DNA from: Holtiella sp036655075
GTDB lineage: Bacteria; Bacillota; Clostridia; Lachnospirales; Cellulosilyticaceae
Length of the DNA stretch: 64,000 bases
NCBI RefSeq assembly: GCF_036655075.1
Contig: NZ_JAVVQU010000012.1
Span: forward strand, 1 to 64,000
Direction of reading: 5' to 3'
Under the pieces are notes generated by a model. That model was not told the DNA's origin and made no database searches. It worked only from the letters and a program-made list of their open reading frames with translations. Within the stretch, counting starts at the first letter, position 1. Every line of letters begins with the position of its first letter. The position numbers were made by a program, and so were the translations under genes. This document shows, in pieces, positions 42,559 through 51,111 of this stretch.

Positions 42559-43899
42559 TTATTTAGCTGTATTAGAGGCAATAAGGGCTACGTCCCACAC
42601 CCCACTAAATGGTGGAGAGTAACATAAATCCATAAATCCAAACTCATCTACAGTAAGTCCTGAGTAAATTGCAATGGCATAGTAGTTTGCACGTGGCACA
42701 ACTACACCAGCTCCAACTGTCTGAGCGCCTAAGATTTTTCTAGTCTCAGCATCATATACAAGTTTAATACTTACTTTTTCTGTACCGTAGTAAGAAGCGT
42801 AGCTATTACCTGTAATGAAGTTTGTTTTGTAGTTAAGACCAAGTCTTTTTGCTTCTGTTTCTGAAAGACCTACTTTAGCCGCATCTACTTCGAAAAGTTT
42901 GATTGCTGAACTTCCAATTAATTTGAAAGGTTTTCTTTCCTTGCCACCTAAGATATCTGCAATGATACGTCCTTGCTTATTAGCATTTGTTCCAAGTGGT
43001 GCATAAAGGAAAGCACCTGTAACAGCCGATCTCATAATGCTACAGTCACCTGCTGCATAGATATCTTCTACATTTGTTTCCATATCTTCATTTACAATAA
43101 TTGCACCATTTCCTGCTTTTTCAACACAGTTAATGAAGTCTGTATGAGGTCTAATCCCTGCACAGTTAATCACCATATCTGCTGCAAGTGTCAATGTTTC
43201 GCAACCATTTGTTACAGTTACTTGTCGGATTGTATCTCCTGTTGCATCTAAAGCTTCAGCTTTATAACCTGTTAATACCTTTACATCATTTCTTTCAAGC
43301 TCTTCGGTAAGTACTGAAGTAATCTCTTCATCCATTGTACTAAGCACTCTATCTGCAAGTTCAACAAGTACTACATTTTTGTCAAACTTTCTACATGCCT
43401 CTACAATTTCTAAACCAATAAATCCTGCACCTACAACTACAACATCTTTAATATCTTCTGTTTGTAGACGCTCTTTGACCATTGTGCCATCTGCAACGTT
43501 ACGAATTTCAAAAAGATTTGTATGAGGCTTGTTAAATGGAGCGAAACGATTCACACCTGCTCCACTTCCAATCACTAACTTATCATAAGCATCTGTAAAA
43601 GTTTCACCTGTTTTTAAGTTTTTAACTTCTACAGTTTTAGCCTTCTCATCTACTGATAGTACTTCATGATAAATTTTAACCGGAATACCACTTTCAGCAA
43701 ATTGTTCTGCTGTACGTGCTATAAGATCTTTACCCTTTTTAATTTTATCAGAAATATAAAAAGGAATACCACAAGCTCCAAAGGATACTTCTTCCCCTTT
43801 TTCATAGACTACCAAATCAACTTGGTCACCTAAGTTTCTTTTTAGTTTTGTAGCTGTACTCATACCTGCCGCCACACCACCGATAATGACTACTTTCAT
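42559..43899 (-). CDS. CoA-disulfide-reductase-like FAD-dependent oxidoreductase
   Basis: A 446-residue pyridine-nucleotide-disulfide oxidoreductase. FAD-binding GGVAAGMSTA (residues 7-16) is followed by the redox-active site SFGACGIPF with a single Cys43, as in CoA-disulfide reductase and NADH oxidase/peroxidase. The NAD-binding VVVGAGFIGLE and second FAD motif DIYAAGDCS follow, then the dimerisation domain. It ends at its own terminator. Upstream lie a cystine-type symporter and CyuA desulfidase, so it may keep CoA or cysteine thiols reduced or reduce disulfides from imported cystine. This role is inferred from context. The start ATG at 43899 is behind GAGGTG. Confidence 0.88.
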   Translation of the reverse strand: MKVVIIGGVAAGMSTATKLKRNLGDQVDLVVYEKGEEVSFGACGIPFYISDKIKKGKDLIARTAEQFAESGIPVKIYHEVLSVDEKAKTVEVKNLKTGETFTDAYDKLVIGSGAGVNRFAPFNKPHTNLFEIRNVADGTMVKERLQTEDIKDVVVVGAGFIGLEIVEACRKFDKNVVLVELADRVLSTMDEEITSVLTEELERNDVKVLTGYKAEALDATGDTIRQVTVTNGCETLTLAADMVINCAGIRPHTDFINCVEKAGNGAIIVNEDMETNVEDIYAAGDCSIMRSAVTGAFLYAPLGTNANKQGRIIADILGGKERKPFKLIGSSAIKLFEVDAAKVGLSETEAKRLGLNYKTNFITGNSYASYYGTEKVSIKLVYDAETRKILGAQTVGAGVVVPRANYYAIAIYSGLTVDEFGFMDLCYSPPFSGVWDVALIASNTAK

Positions 43900-44002
43900 T
43901 TCTAGCACCTCACTTCTAGTCTGTTAATAAAAGTATGTCACTTTGTAGGTGACATACTTTTGTCAAACTTATTGTTTATTTTAATAGTGTGCAATGACTC
44001 TA

Positions 44003-45415
44003 TTAGTCTTCCATAGCATCTGCTTTATTTGCACCTGCATTCATATCTTTAAAATGTTCCATATTCATTTGACCTAATGTACGGTCAACAATAATAGCAT
44101 TTGTAAGAGAACCTGTTACATTGAGTAATGTTCTACCCATATCTATAATAGGGTCAATGGCAAGTACTGGACTTACTACAGGGAATGAACCTGCAAGGCC
44201 TACACCTGAAAGAGCAACTGAAGCTGCCATTGTCGCAGTTCCTGGAATACCTGCAATACCAAGAGAACCTAATGCTACTACAATGATGGACATTGCAATA
44301 AATGTGACATCAATTGGCATACCATTTACATTTGCTACGAATACAAGAAGTAACGCCGGGAATACCCCTGCACAGCCTTGCATCCCTGCTGTTGTACCAA
44401 ATCCACCTACGAAACTTGCTGTCCCATCGTTAACCCCTAATTTATCTGTAAGAGTTTCAATTGTAAGTGGTAAGCATCCTACGCTTGATCTAGAAGTAAA
44501 AGCTAAAATCATAACTGGAAGTGCTTTTTTCACATAAATAATTGGATTCACTCCAAAGATTGTAAGGGCAATAAGCTGAATTACAAACATAATAGCTACT
44601 GCTACGTATAGTGCAACAATGAAGATACCTACTTCTAAAATACTAGCAAGCCCTCTTTGTGCAATCGTATTTGCTAGTAATGCAATAACTGCATAAGGCA
44701 TGTATTTAATAATTGTCATCGCTACACTCATAATAATTTTATGAAGTGCATTTGTTAAATCAAAGAATGGTTTAACAACGTCATAGTATTTTTTAGACAT
44801 TCTTTTTGCACCCATCCCAAAGAATACTGAGAACATTACAAGTGCAATAATATTGACATCTACCATGGCTTTAACAGGATTTGCTGGGAGTAACCCTCTT
44901 AAGGTATCCACTACATTTTTTACTTCTTTAATTTCAGCGCTACCACCTGCCACTGCCATACCACTACCTACATTGAATAAGATTCCTACTACAAGGCCTA
45001 CTACAACTGCAATAACAACCATTGTCATTGTTACAATAATAGAGTTCTTAGTCAATTTACCAATATTTGCACCCTCTTTCATGTTAATAATAACATGAAC
45101 AATAGATACCATAACCAGTGGAATAACTAACATACGAATAAGGTCAATAAATCCATTACCAATTAACCCATACCATTTTGTTGTTTCTGCAACAAATGTA
45201 ATATCCATTGGATTTGCAGCAAATCCTGATATGGCTTGAATTACTAGTCCCAGTATAAGACCTAGAACAGTCCCTATAATCATTCTTTTTGAGAAGTTTA
45301 CCTTTTTCTTTTGCAATTTGTTCATCACTACAAACAATGCCACAAGTAAACCAATGCAAAGAAGTGTTTTGATGTCGCTTAGCATTAAAAAGTCTTTTAA
45401 AAATACGTTATCCAT
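44003..45415 (-). CDS. Dicarboxylate/amino-acid:cation symporter (probable cystine transporter)
   Basis: A 470-residue DAACS-family transporter with 8-9 membrane helices and two re-entrant hairpins. The C-terminal core (about 340-440) shows GGFGTTAGMQGCAGVFPALLLVF and PGTATMAASVALSGVG, where the family binds its substrate and Na+. The long N-terminus and this core resemble L-cystine transporters of the TcyP type. The next gene upstream encodes the cysteine desulfidase CyuA, as in the E. coli cyuPA pair, although CyuP belongs to a different transporter family. Cystine uptake is therefore the best guess. Confidence 0.82.
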   Translation of the reverse strand: MDNVFLKDFLMLSDIKTLLCIGLLVALFVVMNKLQKKKVNFSKRMIIGTVLGLILGLVIQAISGFAANPMDITFVAETTKWYGLIGNGFIDLIRMLVIPLVMVSIVHVIINMKEGANIGKLTKNSIIVTMTMVVIAVVVGLVVGILFNVGSGMAVAGGSAEIKEVKNVVDTLRGLLPANPVKAMVDVNIIALVMFSVFFGMGAKRMSKKYYDVVKPFFDLTNALHKIIMSVAMTIIKYMPYAVIALLANTIAQRGLASILEVGIFIVALYVAVAIMFVIQLIALTIFGVNPIIYVKKALPVMILAFTSRSSVGCLPLTIETLTDKLGVNDGTASFVGGFGTTAGMQGCAGVFPALLLVFVANVNGMPIDVTFIAMSIIVVALGSLGIAGIPGTATMAASVALSGVGLAGSFPVVSPVLAIDPIIDMGRTLLNVTGSLTNAIIVDRTLGQMNMEHFKDMNAGANKADAMED

Positions 45416-45468
45416 ATTGTCTCTCCTTATGTCTGTTAATATTTTAAGTTGATCTATATAAATTAGGA

Positions 45469-46737
45469 TTAACTTTCTAGCATGATATCCAAGATTACTT
45501 CATCCGTTTTTTGCATACCCACTCGAGCAAGCGTTCCAACAGCCGCTATTGTTTTTTCAACATCAGCCTTAACAAGGCCTGTCCCTGCTTCAAAAACATT
45601 ACCTTCTAATGCCATTAAGTGACCCAATATTGCGGAATCTAAACTCGTTGCAATTTTAGCTGCGCATGAAGGTTTTGCCCCATCACACACCATACCTGAT
45701 GCAATAGATAAAGCATTGGTTACTGTATCACTAATCACCTTAACATCTGCTCCTCTTTCTAAGTAGCTCATCCCACAGGCTGCGCCACAAGCTGCACTTA
45801 CCGCTCCACAATAAGCTGATAACCTACCAATACCTGTCTTTTGATGAATACTCATTAAAAGACCCATTGCAAGTGCACGATAACACTGTTCCTCCGATGC
45901 ATTTTTATATTTGGCATATTCAATAATTGGGAGTGAACATGTCATGCCTTGATTACCACTACCTACCACTGTGACAACAGGATATGGACATCCACCCATT
46001 CTTGCATCAGACCCAGCTGATCCCATAGTCTTAAGCTTTAAGTAAATATTTTCTTCTCCATAGTATTTAGAGATTGTTCTTGCTACTTCATTTCCATATT
46101 GTTCACTTAAACCTGTATTTGCAATTTCTGTGTTGTGTCTCATTACTTGGTCAAATAAGTTTTTAAGCTCCTCTACATCTACTTGTTCAACAAATTCACA
46201 GATACCCTGTACACTCATTATACTTCTATCTACGCTGTAACCTTTTGGGGACTGATCTTGAAGGTTCTCTTCAAATAGTATTTCCCCATTTTTCACAACC
46301 TTACTAATATTATTATGTGTACGTTTTAACTCAATCATAACTACATCTTCATCTTTTGTGCATTCTATAATGATGTGAAGTTTTTCCAATGTATCTAGTT
46401 TTTCTAATATAATAATATTTTTCTCTAATAGATTTTTTGTAGCTTCTAATTGCTCTAGTGTAACTTCCTTAAGAATTTCAAGCTCCTTGTCGCTTCCCTT
46501 AACAATAAAACCCAATGCTACACATGCTAAAATGCCTTTTAATCCATTTCCATTTGGAATTTCAACGCTTTTAGCATTTTTAATAAAGTTCCCACTGCAT
46601 TTAATAACTACTTTTTCAGGATAACTTCCTAAGACCTCACTTGCTTTTGCCGCAGCATAGACTACTGCTATAGGCTCTGTACATCCAATGGCTACCACTA
46701 ACTCTTCTTCTAAAATCGCTAAATATTCTCTCATCAT
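45469..46737 (-). CDS. cyuA: L-cysteine desulfidase / UPF0597 family (CyuA, YhaM-like)
   Basis: A 422-residue enzyme with the serine-dehydratase-like [4Fe-4S] fold that cleaves L-cysteine to pyruvate, ammonia and sulfide. Cluster-ligand candidates are C19 (IGCTEPIAVVYA) and the C-terminal pair in GMVCDGAKPSCAAKIATS, placed as in the family. The start chosen is the ATG at 46737, seven bases after AGGAG; the frame upstream would add 22 residues (including a Cys-Cys pair) without need. It is first in a probable operon with the symporter (53-bp gap). Promoter at 46844-46873. Confidence 0.9.
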   Translation of the reverse strand: MMREYLAILEEELVVAIGCTEPIAVVYAAAKASEVLGSYPEKVVIKCSGNFIKNAKSVEIPNGNGLKGILACVALGFIVKGSDKELEILKEVTLEQLEATKNLLEKNIIILEKLDTLEKLHIIIECTKDEDVVMIELKRTHNNISKVVKNGEILFEENLQDQSPKGYSVDRSIMSVQGICEFVEQVDVEELKNLFDQVMRHNTEIANTGLSEQYGNEVARTISKYYGEENIYLKLKTMGSAGSDARMGGCPYPVVTVVGSGNQGMTCSLPIIEYAKYKNASEEQCYRALAMGLLMSIHQKTGIGRLSAYCGAVSAACGAACGMSYLERGADVKVISDTVTNALSIASGMVCDGAKPSCAAKIATSLDSAILGHLMALEGNVFEAGTGLVKADVEKTIAAVGTLARVGMQKTDEVILDIMLES

Positions 46738-46843
46738 ATTCTTTCTCCTTGTGCCCTCTTCAGGTATTAAATTGATAGGTCTTTGACAACAATTTAAAAG
46801 CAATTCGCAACATAAGTTACTTTTTTCGTTAGATTACCCCTAA

Positions 46844-46873
46844 ATTGTAGCCCTTATACACGCATTATGTCAA
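46844..46873 (-). promoter_or_regulatory. Promoter of the cyuA operon with an upstream inverted repeat
   Basis: Minus strand: TTGACA (46873-46868), an 18-nt spacer and TACAAT (46849-46844). Upstream of the -35 box lies an imperfect inverted repeat (ACAAAA / TTTTGT, 46888-46903) in the position of an activator site. No riboswitch core (SAM or other) is seen in the leader. Confidence 0.78.
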
Positions 46874-46974
46874 CACATTTTCTACGTACAAAAAACGTTT
46901 TGTCATAATGTTGTAAATCTGACATTAATTTTTATTATTTTTTTATCATAACATATTTAAAAATGCAAAAAAAA

Positions 46975-47007
46975 GGTCTATCATTCTTATTTAAAGAAAA
47001 ATAGACC
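46975..47007 (-). terminator. Terminator of the ABC-F gene
   Basis: GGTCTAT / ATAGACC with an inner TTCTT / AAGAA stem, followed on the minus strand by TTTTTTTT, 19 bp after the stop codon. The rest of 46738-47025 is the promoter region of cyuA. Confidence 0.88.
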
Positions 47008-47025
47008 ATATTATTAAATTATATG

Positions 47026-48615
47026 TTATTTACTTTTTTGTTCAAGAAATTCATCATAAGTCATCATACGATCCACTACACCATCTTCTTTGATTTCAAT
47101 AATACGGTTGGAAATCGTTTGAATAAATTGGTGGTCATGTGATGTAAAGAGAATATTTCCTTTAAAGCTCATAAGACCATTATTAAGCGCTGTAATAGAC
47201 TCAAGGTCTAAATGGTTAGTAGGTTGGTCTAAAAGAAGTACATTTGAGCCTGATAACATCATGCGAGAAAGCATACAACGCACTTTTTCTCCCCCTGATA
47301 ATACTTTAGCTGGTTTAAGTGCATCTTCACCTGCAAAGAGCATACGGCCTAAGAATCCACGGAGGTAACTTTCAGATTTTTCTTCTGAATATTGACGTAA
47401 CCAGTTGATAAGGTCCATATCACAGTCATTAAAGTATTCATTATTGTCTTTAGGGAAGTATGATGTAGATGTTGTTACACCCCATTTAACCGTTCCTGCA
47501 TCTGGTTCCATTTCACCTGCAAGAATTTTGAAAAGTGTTGTAACTGCAATTTCGTTTTCACCAAGAATAGCAATTTTGTCTTCTTTGTTTACACGGAATG
47601 TTACATTATCTAATACTTTTTCCCCATCAATTGTTTTTGAAAGATTTTCTACATGAAGAATTTCATTACCTACTTCACGATCTTGTGTAAATGCTACGAA
47701 TGGATAACGTCTTGTAGATGCTGGCATATCATCAACAGAAATTTTATCAAGCATCTTTCTACGTGATGTGGCTTGTTTAGATTTAGATTTATTTGCAGAG
47801 AAACGTGTGATAAAGTTTTGAAGTTCTTTGATTTTATCTTCGTTTTTCTTATTTTGTGCTTTCATAAGAGCTTGAACCATTTGGCTTGATTCATACCAGA
47901 AGTCATAGTTCCCTACATACATTCTGATTTTACCGTAGTCAATATCTACAGTGTGTGTACATACTGTATTTAAGAAGTGACGGTCATGTGATACAACAAT
48001 AACTGTCCCTGGGAAGTCTAAAAGGAAGTCTTCTAACCAGTTTACAGAAGCAATATCTAAATGGTTAGTCGGCTCATCGAGCAAAAGAATTCCTGGCTCA
48101 CCAAATAACGCTTGAGCAAGTAATACTTTAACTTTATCTCCACCTTGAAGATCTTTCATAAGTGAATAGTGAAGGTCAATACCTACACCTAAACCTTGAA
48201 GTAATTGTGAAGCTTCTGATTCTGCTTCCCAACCATTCATTTCTGCAAATTCACCCTCTAACTCAGAAGCTTTAACACCATCTTCGTCCGTGAAGTCTTC
48301 TTTTGCATAAAGTGCATCTTTTTCTTGCATAATTTCATATAATCTTGCATTTCCTCTAATAACTGTCTCAAGTACAGGAGATTCATCATATTGGTAATGA
48401 TCTTGTTTTAATACTGACATTCTTATATTAGAAGGGATACTTATTTCACCTGTTGAGCTATCAATTTCACCTGATAGAATTTTTAAAAATGTTGATTTAC
48501 CAGCACCGTTAGCACCGATTACCCCATAACAGTTACCTGGAGTGAATTTTAAGTTTACATCTTTAAAAAGCTTGGTACCACCGTACTGTAAGCTTACATC
48601 TGATACTGTAATCAT
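47026..48615 (-). CDS. ABC-F family ATPase (YkpA/YbiT-like ribosome-associated protein)
   Basis: A 529-residue protein with two ABC domains and no membrane segment. Domain 1 has intact Walker A GANGAGKST, signature LQGGDK and Walker B LLLDEPTNHLD. The linker carries KNEDKIKELQNFI and a basic KSKSKQATSRRK stretch. Domain 2 has a degenerate Walker A (GENEIAVTT, lacking GKST) and a Walker B ending in Gln (LLLDQPTNHLD, codon CAA) instead of the catalytic Glu, with intact signature LSGGEK. ABC-F proteins act on the ribosome's E site in translation quality control or antibiotic resistance. Domain 2 is probably ATP-binding- or hydrolysis-deficient. Confidence 0.92.
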   Translation of the reverse strand: MITVSDVSLQYGGTKLFKDVNLKFTPGNCYGVIGANGAGKSTFLKILSGEIDSSTGEISIPSNIRMSVLKQDHYQYDESPVLETVIRGNARLYEIMQEKDALYAKEDFTDEDGVKASELEGEFAEMNGWEAESEASQLLQGLGVGIDLHYSLMKDLQGGDKVKVLLAQALFGEPGILLLDEPTNHLDIASVNWLEDFLLDFPGTVIVVSHDRHFLNTVCTHTVDIDYGKIRMYVGNYDFWYESSQMVQALMKAQNKKNEDKIKELQNFITRFSANKSKSKQATSRRKMLDKISVDDMPASTRRYPFVAFTQDREVGNEILHVENLSKTIDGEKVLDNVTFRVNKEDKIAILGENEIAVTTLFKILAGEMEPDAGTVKWGVTTSTSYFPKDNNEYFNDCDMDLINWLRQYSEEKSESYLRGFLGRMLFAGEDALKPAKVLSGGEKVRCMLSRMMLSGSNVLLLDQPTNHLDLESITALNNGLMSFKGNILFTSHDHQFIQTISNRIIEIKEDGVVDRMMTYDEFLEQKSK

Positions 48616-48688
48616 TGTATTCTCCTTTTTCGTTTAATATCGCAATGCTCATTATAGCATACTCTCTAGCAAATAGTAAACTTTCTTG

Positions 48689-49417
48689 TCATTTCTTCAT
48701 GACGAAAATACAGTGATAACTAGCATCTGGATCAAAAGATATGCCACTAAAATCTCCATAACATCCCTGCACCTTAAACCCGGCACCTTGTACCATTGTA
48801 TCTAATTCATCTTTAAGTAAAGGAAGAAGCATCGTCGTATGTTCTTCAACTTTATCTTTTAAATGGAAAGAAGTGTCAAAGGCTACTTGCTTTTTGTCTT
48901 CACTTACACGATAACTTCTGAAGAACTTTAGACCTACTTCTTCATTTGTAATAGGTGGAAGCTCTGAGATATCATGTCGCAAGACACGGTCATAGTTAAC
49001 AATTTGAATAACTACTTTTGCCTCATTTTGCAAAATATCGTATAGGTCTTTTAAGAATTCTTGAATACGCGCTTTAGTTTCTAAATGCACAAGAGAATTC
49101 CCTATACAATAAGCACCTTCAAACTGTCCTTGTATAGCAACCTTAATCTCTTCCATACTACAATGGATAAAGGCTGTTTCACTGCCTTCTAAATCGGCTT
49201 TAGCTTTAGCACTTTCAATCATACCTGTATCTGCATCTAAGGCTGTAACCATATAACCTAGCTTAGCAAGTGCAAGGCTGTAGCTTCCTGTTCCACAAGC
49301 TATATCTAAAACTTGCTTAGGGGGATTCCCAAATGTTTCTTTTAAAAACTCTACTTGTGCACCGTAAGCTGGGAAAATATAATCATAGCAAGATGCTATT
49401 GAACTATAAAATGACAT
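48689..49417 (-). CDS. Class I SAM-dependent methyltransferase
   Basis: A 242-residue protein with the Rossmann-like methyltransferase fold. Motif I is VLDIACGTGSYSLALAKLG, motif II is VTALDADTGMI, and AYCIGNSLVHL is the motif IV region. Residues 1-30 (SFYSSIASCYDYIFPAYGAQVEFL) match the usual YcgJ-like methyltransferase start. The substrate is unknown. It is monocistronic, separated by 73 bp from ABC-F. Confidence 0.88.
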   Translation of the reverse strand: MSFYSSIASCYDYIFPAYGAQVEFLKETFGNPPKQVLDIACGTGSYSLALAKLGYMVTALDADTGMIESAKAKADLEGSETAFIHCSMEEIKVAIQGQFEGAYCIGNSLVHLETKARIQEFLKDLYDILQNEAKVVIQIVNYDRVLRHDISELPPITNEEVGLKFFRSYRVSEDKKQVAFDTSFHLKDKVEEHTTMLLPLLKDELDTMVQGAGFKVQGCYGDFSGISFDPDASYHCIFVMKK

Positions 49418-49531
49418 ACTAATCTCCTTTTTAATGGGAATAATAATGTAAGACCCATATTTCTATAAATCTTCTTATATTTTACCCTTGAAAGAAGAAT
49501 TTTAACAAACTTTATTTCTTGTAGAAGAAAG

Positions 49532-49560
49532 TTGATTTTTTAATTTAAAACCCTTATACT
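49532..49560 (+). promoter_or_regulatory. Promoter of queT
   Basis: TTGATT (49532-49537) and TATACT (49555-49560) with a 17-nt spacer. The preQ1 aptamer begins about 18 nt downstream, so it is inside the leader. Confidence 0.75.
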
Positions 49561-49578
49561 ATTTACAGCGCTTACGCT

Positions 49579-49617
49579 AAGACAGTTCGAAAACCTCCTG
49601 TCTTAAAATAAAACTAG
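49579..49617 (+). ncRNA. preQ1 riboswitch (class I)
   Basis: AAGACAG (49579-49585) and CTGTCTT (49598-49604) form P1 around a 12-nt loop (TTCGAAAACCTC). The A-rich tail AAAATAAAACTAGG follows and can pair with the loop to make the H-type pseudoknot. The conserved TTC in the loop and the AAAACTAGG tail match the class. The ribosome binding site AAAGGAG (49619-49625) begins just after the tail, so ligand binding could hide it, giving translational control. The downstream gene is queT, the expected target of a preQ1 sensor. Confidence 0.82.
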
Positions 49618-49633
49618 GTAAAGGAGAATAAAA

Positions 49634-50152
49634 ATGAAAGAAAACTTTTCAACAAAAAGGCTGGTAACAGTCGCCCTCGTTGCTGCACTTTATGCTGTAC
49701 TTACCGTTGCACTTGCACCGATTAGCTATGGTAACCTCCAGTTTCGAGTATCTGAACTTATGGTGCTTTTAGCTTTCTTTGACCCATTCTACATAGGAGG
49801 GCTCACTTTAGGTTGCTTTATTGCCAATCTTTTAGGCCCTAATGGTATTATGGACGTTATCTTTGGCACACTTGCCACTTTTGTAAGTGTATCGGCAATT
49901 AACCTAACTGCCAAGTATACAAAAGGAAGCAAATTAGGACTAGGTATTGCTTCTATCTGGCCAACCCTGTTCAACGGACTTATTATTGGTTGGATGCTTA
50001 ACTACCTCTTTCAGTTACCTCTAGCACTCACTATATTAGAAGTAGGATTTGGTGAATTTGTTGTCGTTTCAATAGTAGGTGTTCCACTCTTTGTACTCAT
50101 TATGCAAAGGTATCCACACCTTTTATCTATTCATAAAAAGAACCTAGCGTAA
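49634..50152 (+). CDS. queT: QueT-family queuosine precursor transporter
   Basis: A 172-residue membrane protein with about six helices and the family's N-terminal segment (YGNLQFRVSELMVLLAFF). QueT is the substrate-binding (S) component of an ECF-type transporter taking up preQ1/preQ0-related precursors of the queuosine tRNA modification. The energising ATPase and T component are not in the window and are probably shared (EcfAT). The preQ1 riboswitch sits directly in front. The stop codon overlaps a strong terminator. Function is well supported by family and riboswitch. Confidence 0.93.
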   Translation: MKENFSTKRLVTVALVAALYAVLTVALAPISYGNLQFRVSELMVLLAFFDPFYIGGLTLGCFIANLLGPNGIMDVIFGTLATFVSVSAINLTAKYTKGSKLGLGIASIWPTLFNGLIIGWMLNYLFQLPLALTILEVGFGEFVVVSIVGVPLFVLIMQRYPHLLSIHKKNLA

Positions 50153-50168
50153 ATCGCTAGGTTCTTTT
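50136..50168 (+). terminator. Terminator of queT
   Basis: AAAAGAACCTAGC / GCTAGGTTCTTTT, 13 bp perfect with a 7-nt loop. The stem includes the last codons and stop (taa at 50150-50152) of queT. Confidence 0.92.
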
Positions 50169-50206
50169 AGGAAGGCACATCTTGTGCCTTTTTTTATACC
50201 ATTATT

Positions 50207-51058
50207 CTATACAGCCACTTGATTGACCAAATAAATTTTCAATTGTTCTACACGGTTTGACTTTACTTTTGCAACTTCAAAGATAATATTTTTATAAGTA
50301 ACCGAGATACTTTGCTTTGGAATCCATCCTATTAAATGCACCACAAAGCCACCAATGGTATCAAAGTGCTCACATTCAATTTGCAGTCCTAACTTCTTAT
50401 TGACATCTTCAATATGCGCTAGACCATCTACCAAATAGGTATGCTCATCTAACTTGGCAATTTCTTCATGAGTTTGATGCTCATCCATTAAATCTCCAAC
50501 AATTTGACTTACAATATCTTCTATTGTAATAATCCCTTGGAAATCACCATACTCATCCAACACAACCGCCATATGATTCTTTGTTGTTTGAAGTTCTTTA
50601 AATAGCGTGGCAATACCCTTTGTTTCAGGTACATAGTAAGCTGGCCGCACCAATGCTTCTATATTGACTTGCTCTATACCACTTTGAAGTGCTGCCTCAT
50701 AAAGCTCTTTAGCGTGTAAAATCCCTATGACATTGTGAGGTTCATCTTTATAAACTGGAATACGCGAAAAGTTTTTGGCCATCGTTTGTGCTAAGATTGC
50801 TTGATTATCTTTTTTTAAGTCTATACTCGTTACAGTAGCTCTAGATGTCATAATTTCTGTAGCAGTTTTATCATCAAATGAAAATACACTATACAGCATT
50901 TCTTTTGCTGTTTCATCTATTACACCTTTTTCATTACCTTCATCAATGAGTGTTTTGATATCTTCTTCAGAAACTTGCTTCTTAAGCCTTCCTCCCTTTA
51001 AAATACTTAATACACGATTCCATGTTGAAATATGCCCAGGCCTCGGCTGGTCATCCAC
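50207..51058 (-). CDS. CorC/HlyC-like CBS-domain protein without the DUF21 membrane part
   Basis: A 283-residue cytoplasmic protein. Two CBS domains (about 60-190; MTSRATVTSIDL, GIITIEDIVSQIVGDLMDE) are followed by the transporter-associated CorC_HlyC domain (about 205-275; DGLAHIEDVNKKLG). In membrane forms (YhdP, MpfA) these follow a DUF21 domain exporting Mg2+; here only the soluble part is encoded. It is possibly a regulator of metal homeostasis or a homologue of E. coli CorC. It starts with GTG behind GGGGGA. Confidence 0.85.
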   Translation of the reverse strand: MDDQPRPGHISTWNRVLSILKGGRLKKQVSEEDIKTLIDEGNEKGVIDETAKEMLYSVFSFDDKTATEIMTSRATVTSIDLKKDNQAILAQTMAKNFSRIPVYKDEPHNVIGILHAKELYEAALQSGIEQVNIEALVRPAYYVPETKGIATLFKELQTTKNHMAVVLDEYGDFQGIITIEDIVSQIVGDLMDEHQTHEEIAKLDEHTYLVDGLAHIEDVNKKLGLQIECEHFDTIGGFVVHLIGWIPKQSISVTYKNIIFEVAKVKSNRVEQLKIYLVNQVAV

Positions 51059-51111
51059 AGTAATTCCCCCTTTTAAATAAATAACTTTATACTCTATACA
51101 TATGCTACATT

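Noticed and set aside
46738..46803. In-frame 22-codon extension of cyuA with a Cys-Cys pair as a leader peptide or regulator
   Set aside because: No own stop or ribosome binding site; simplest reading is untranslated leader before the ATG at 46737.
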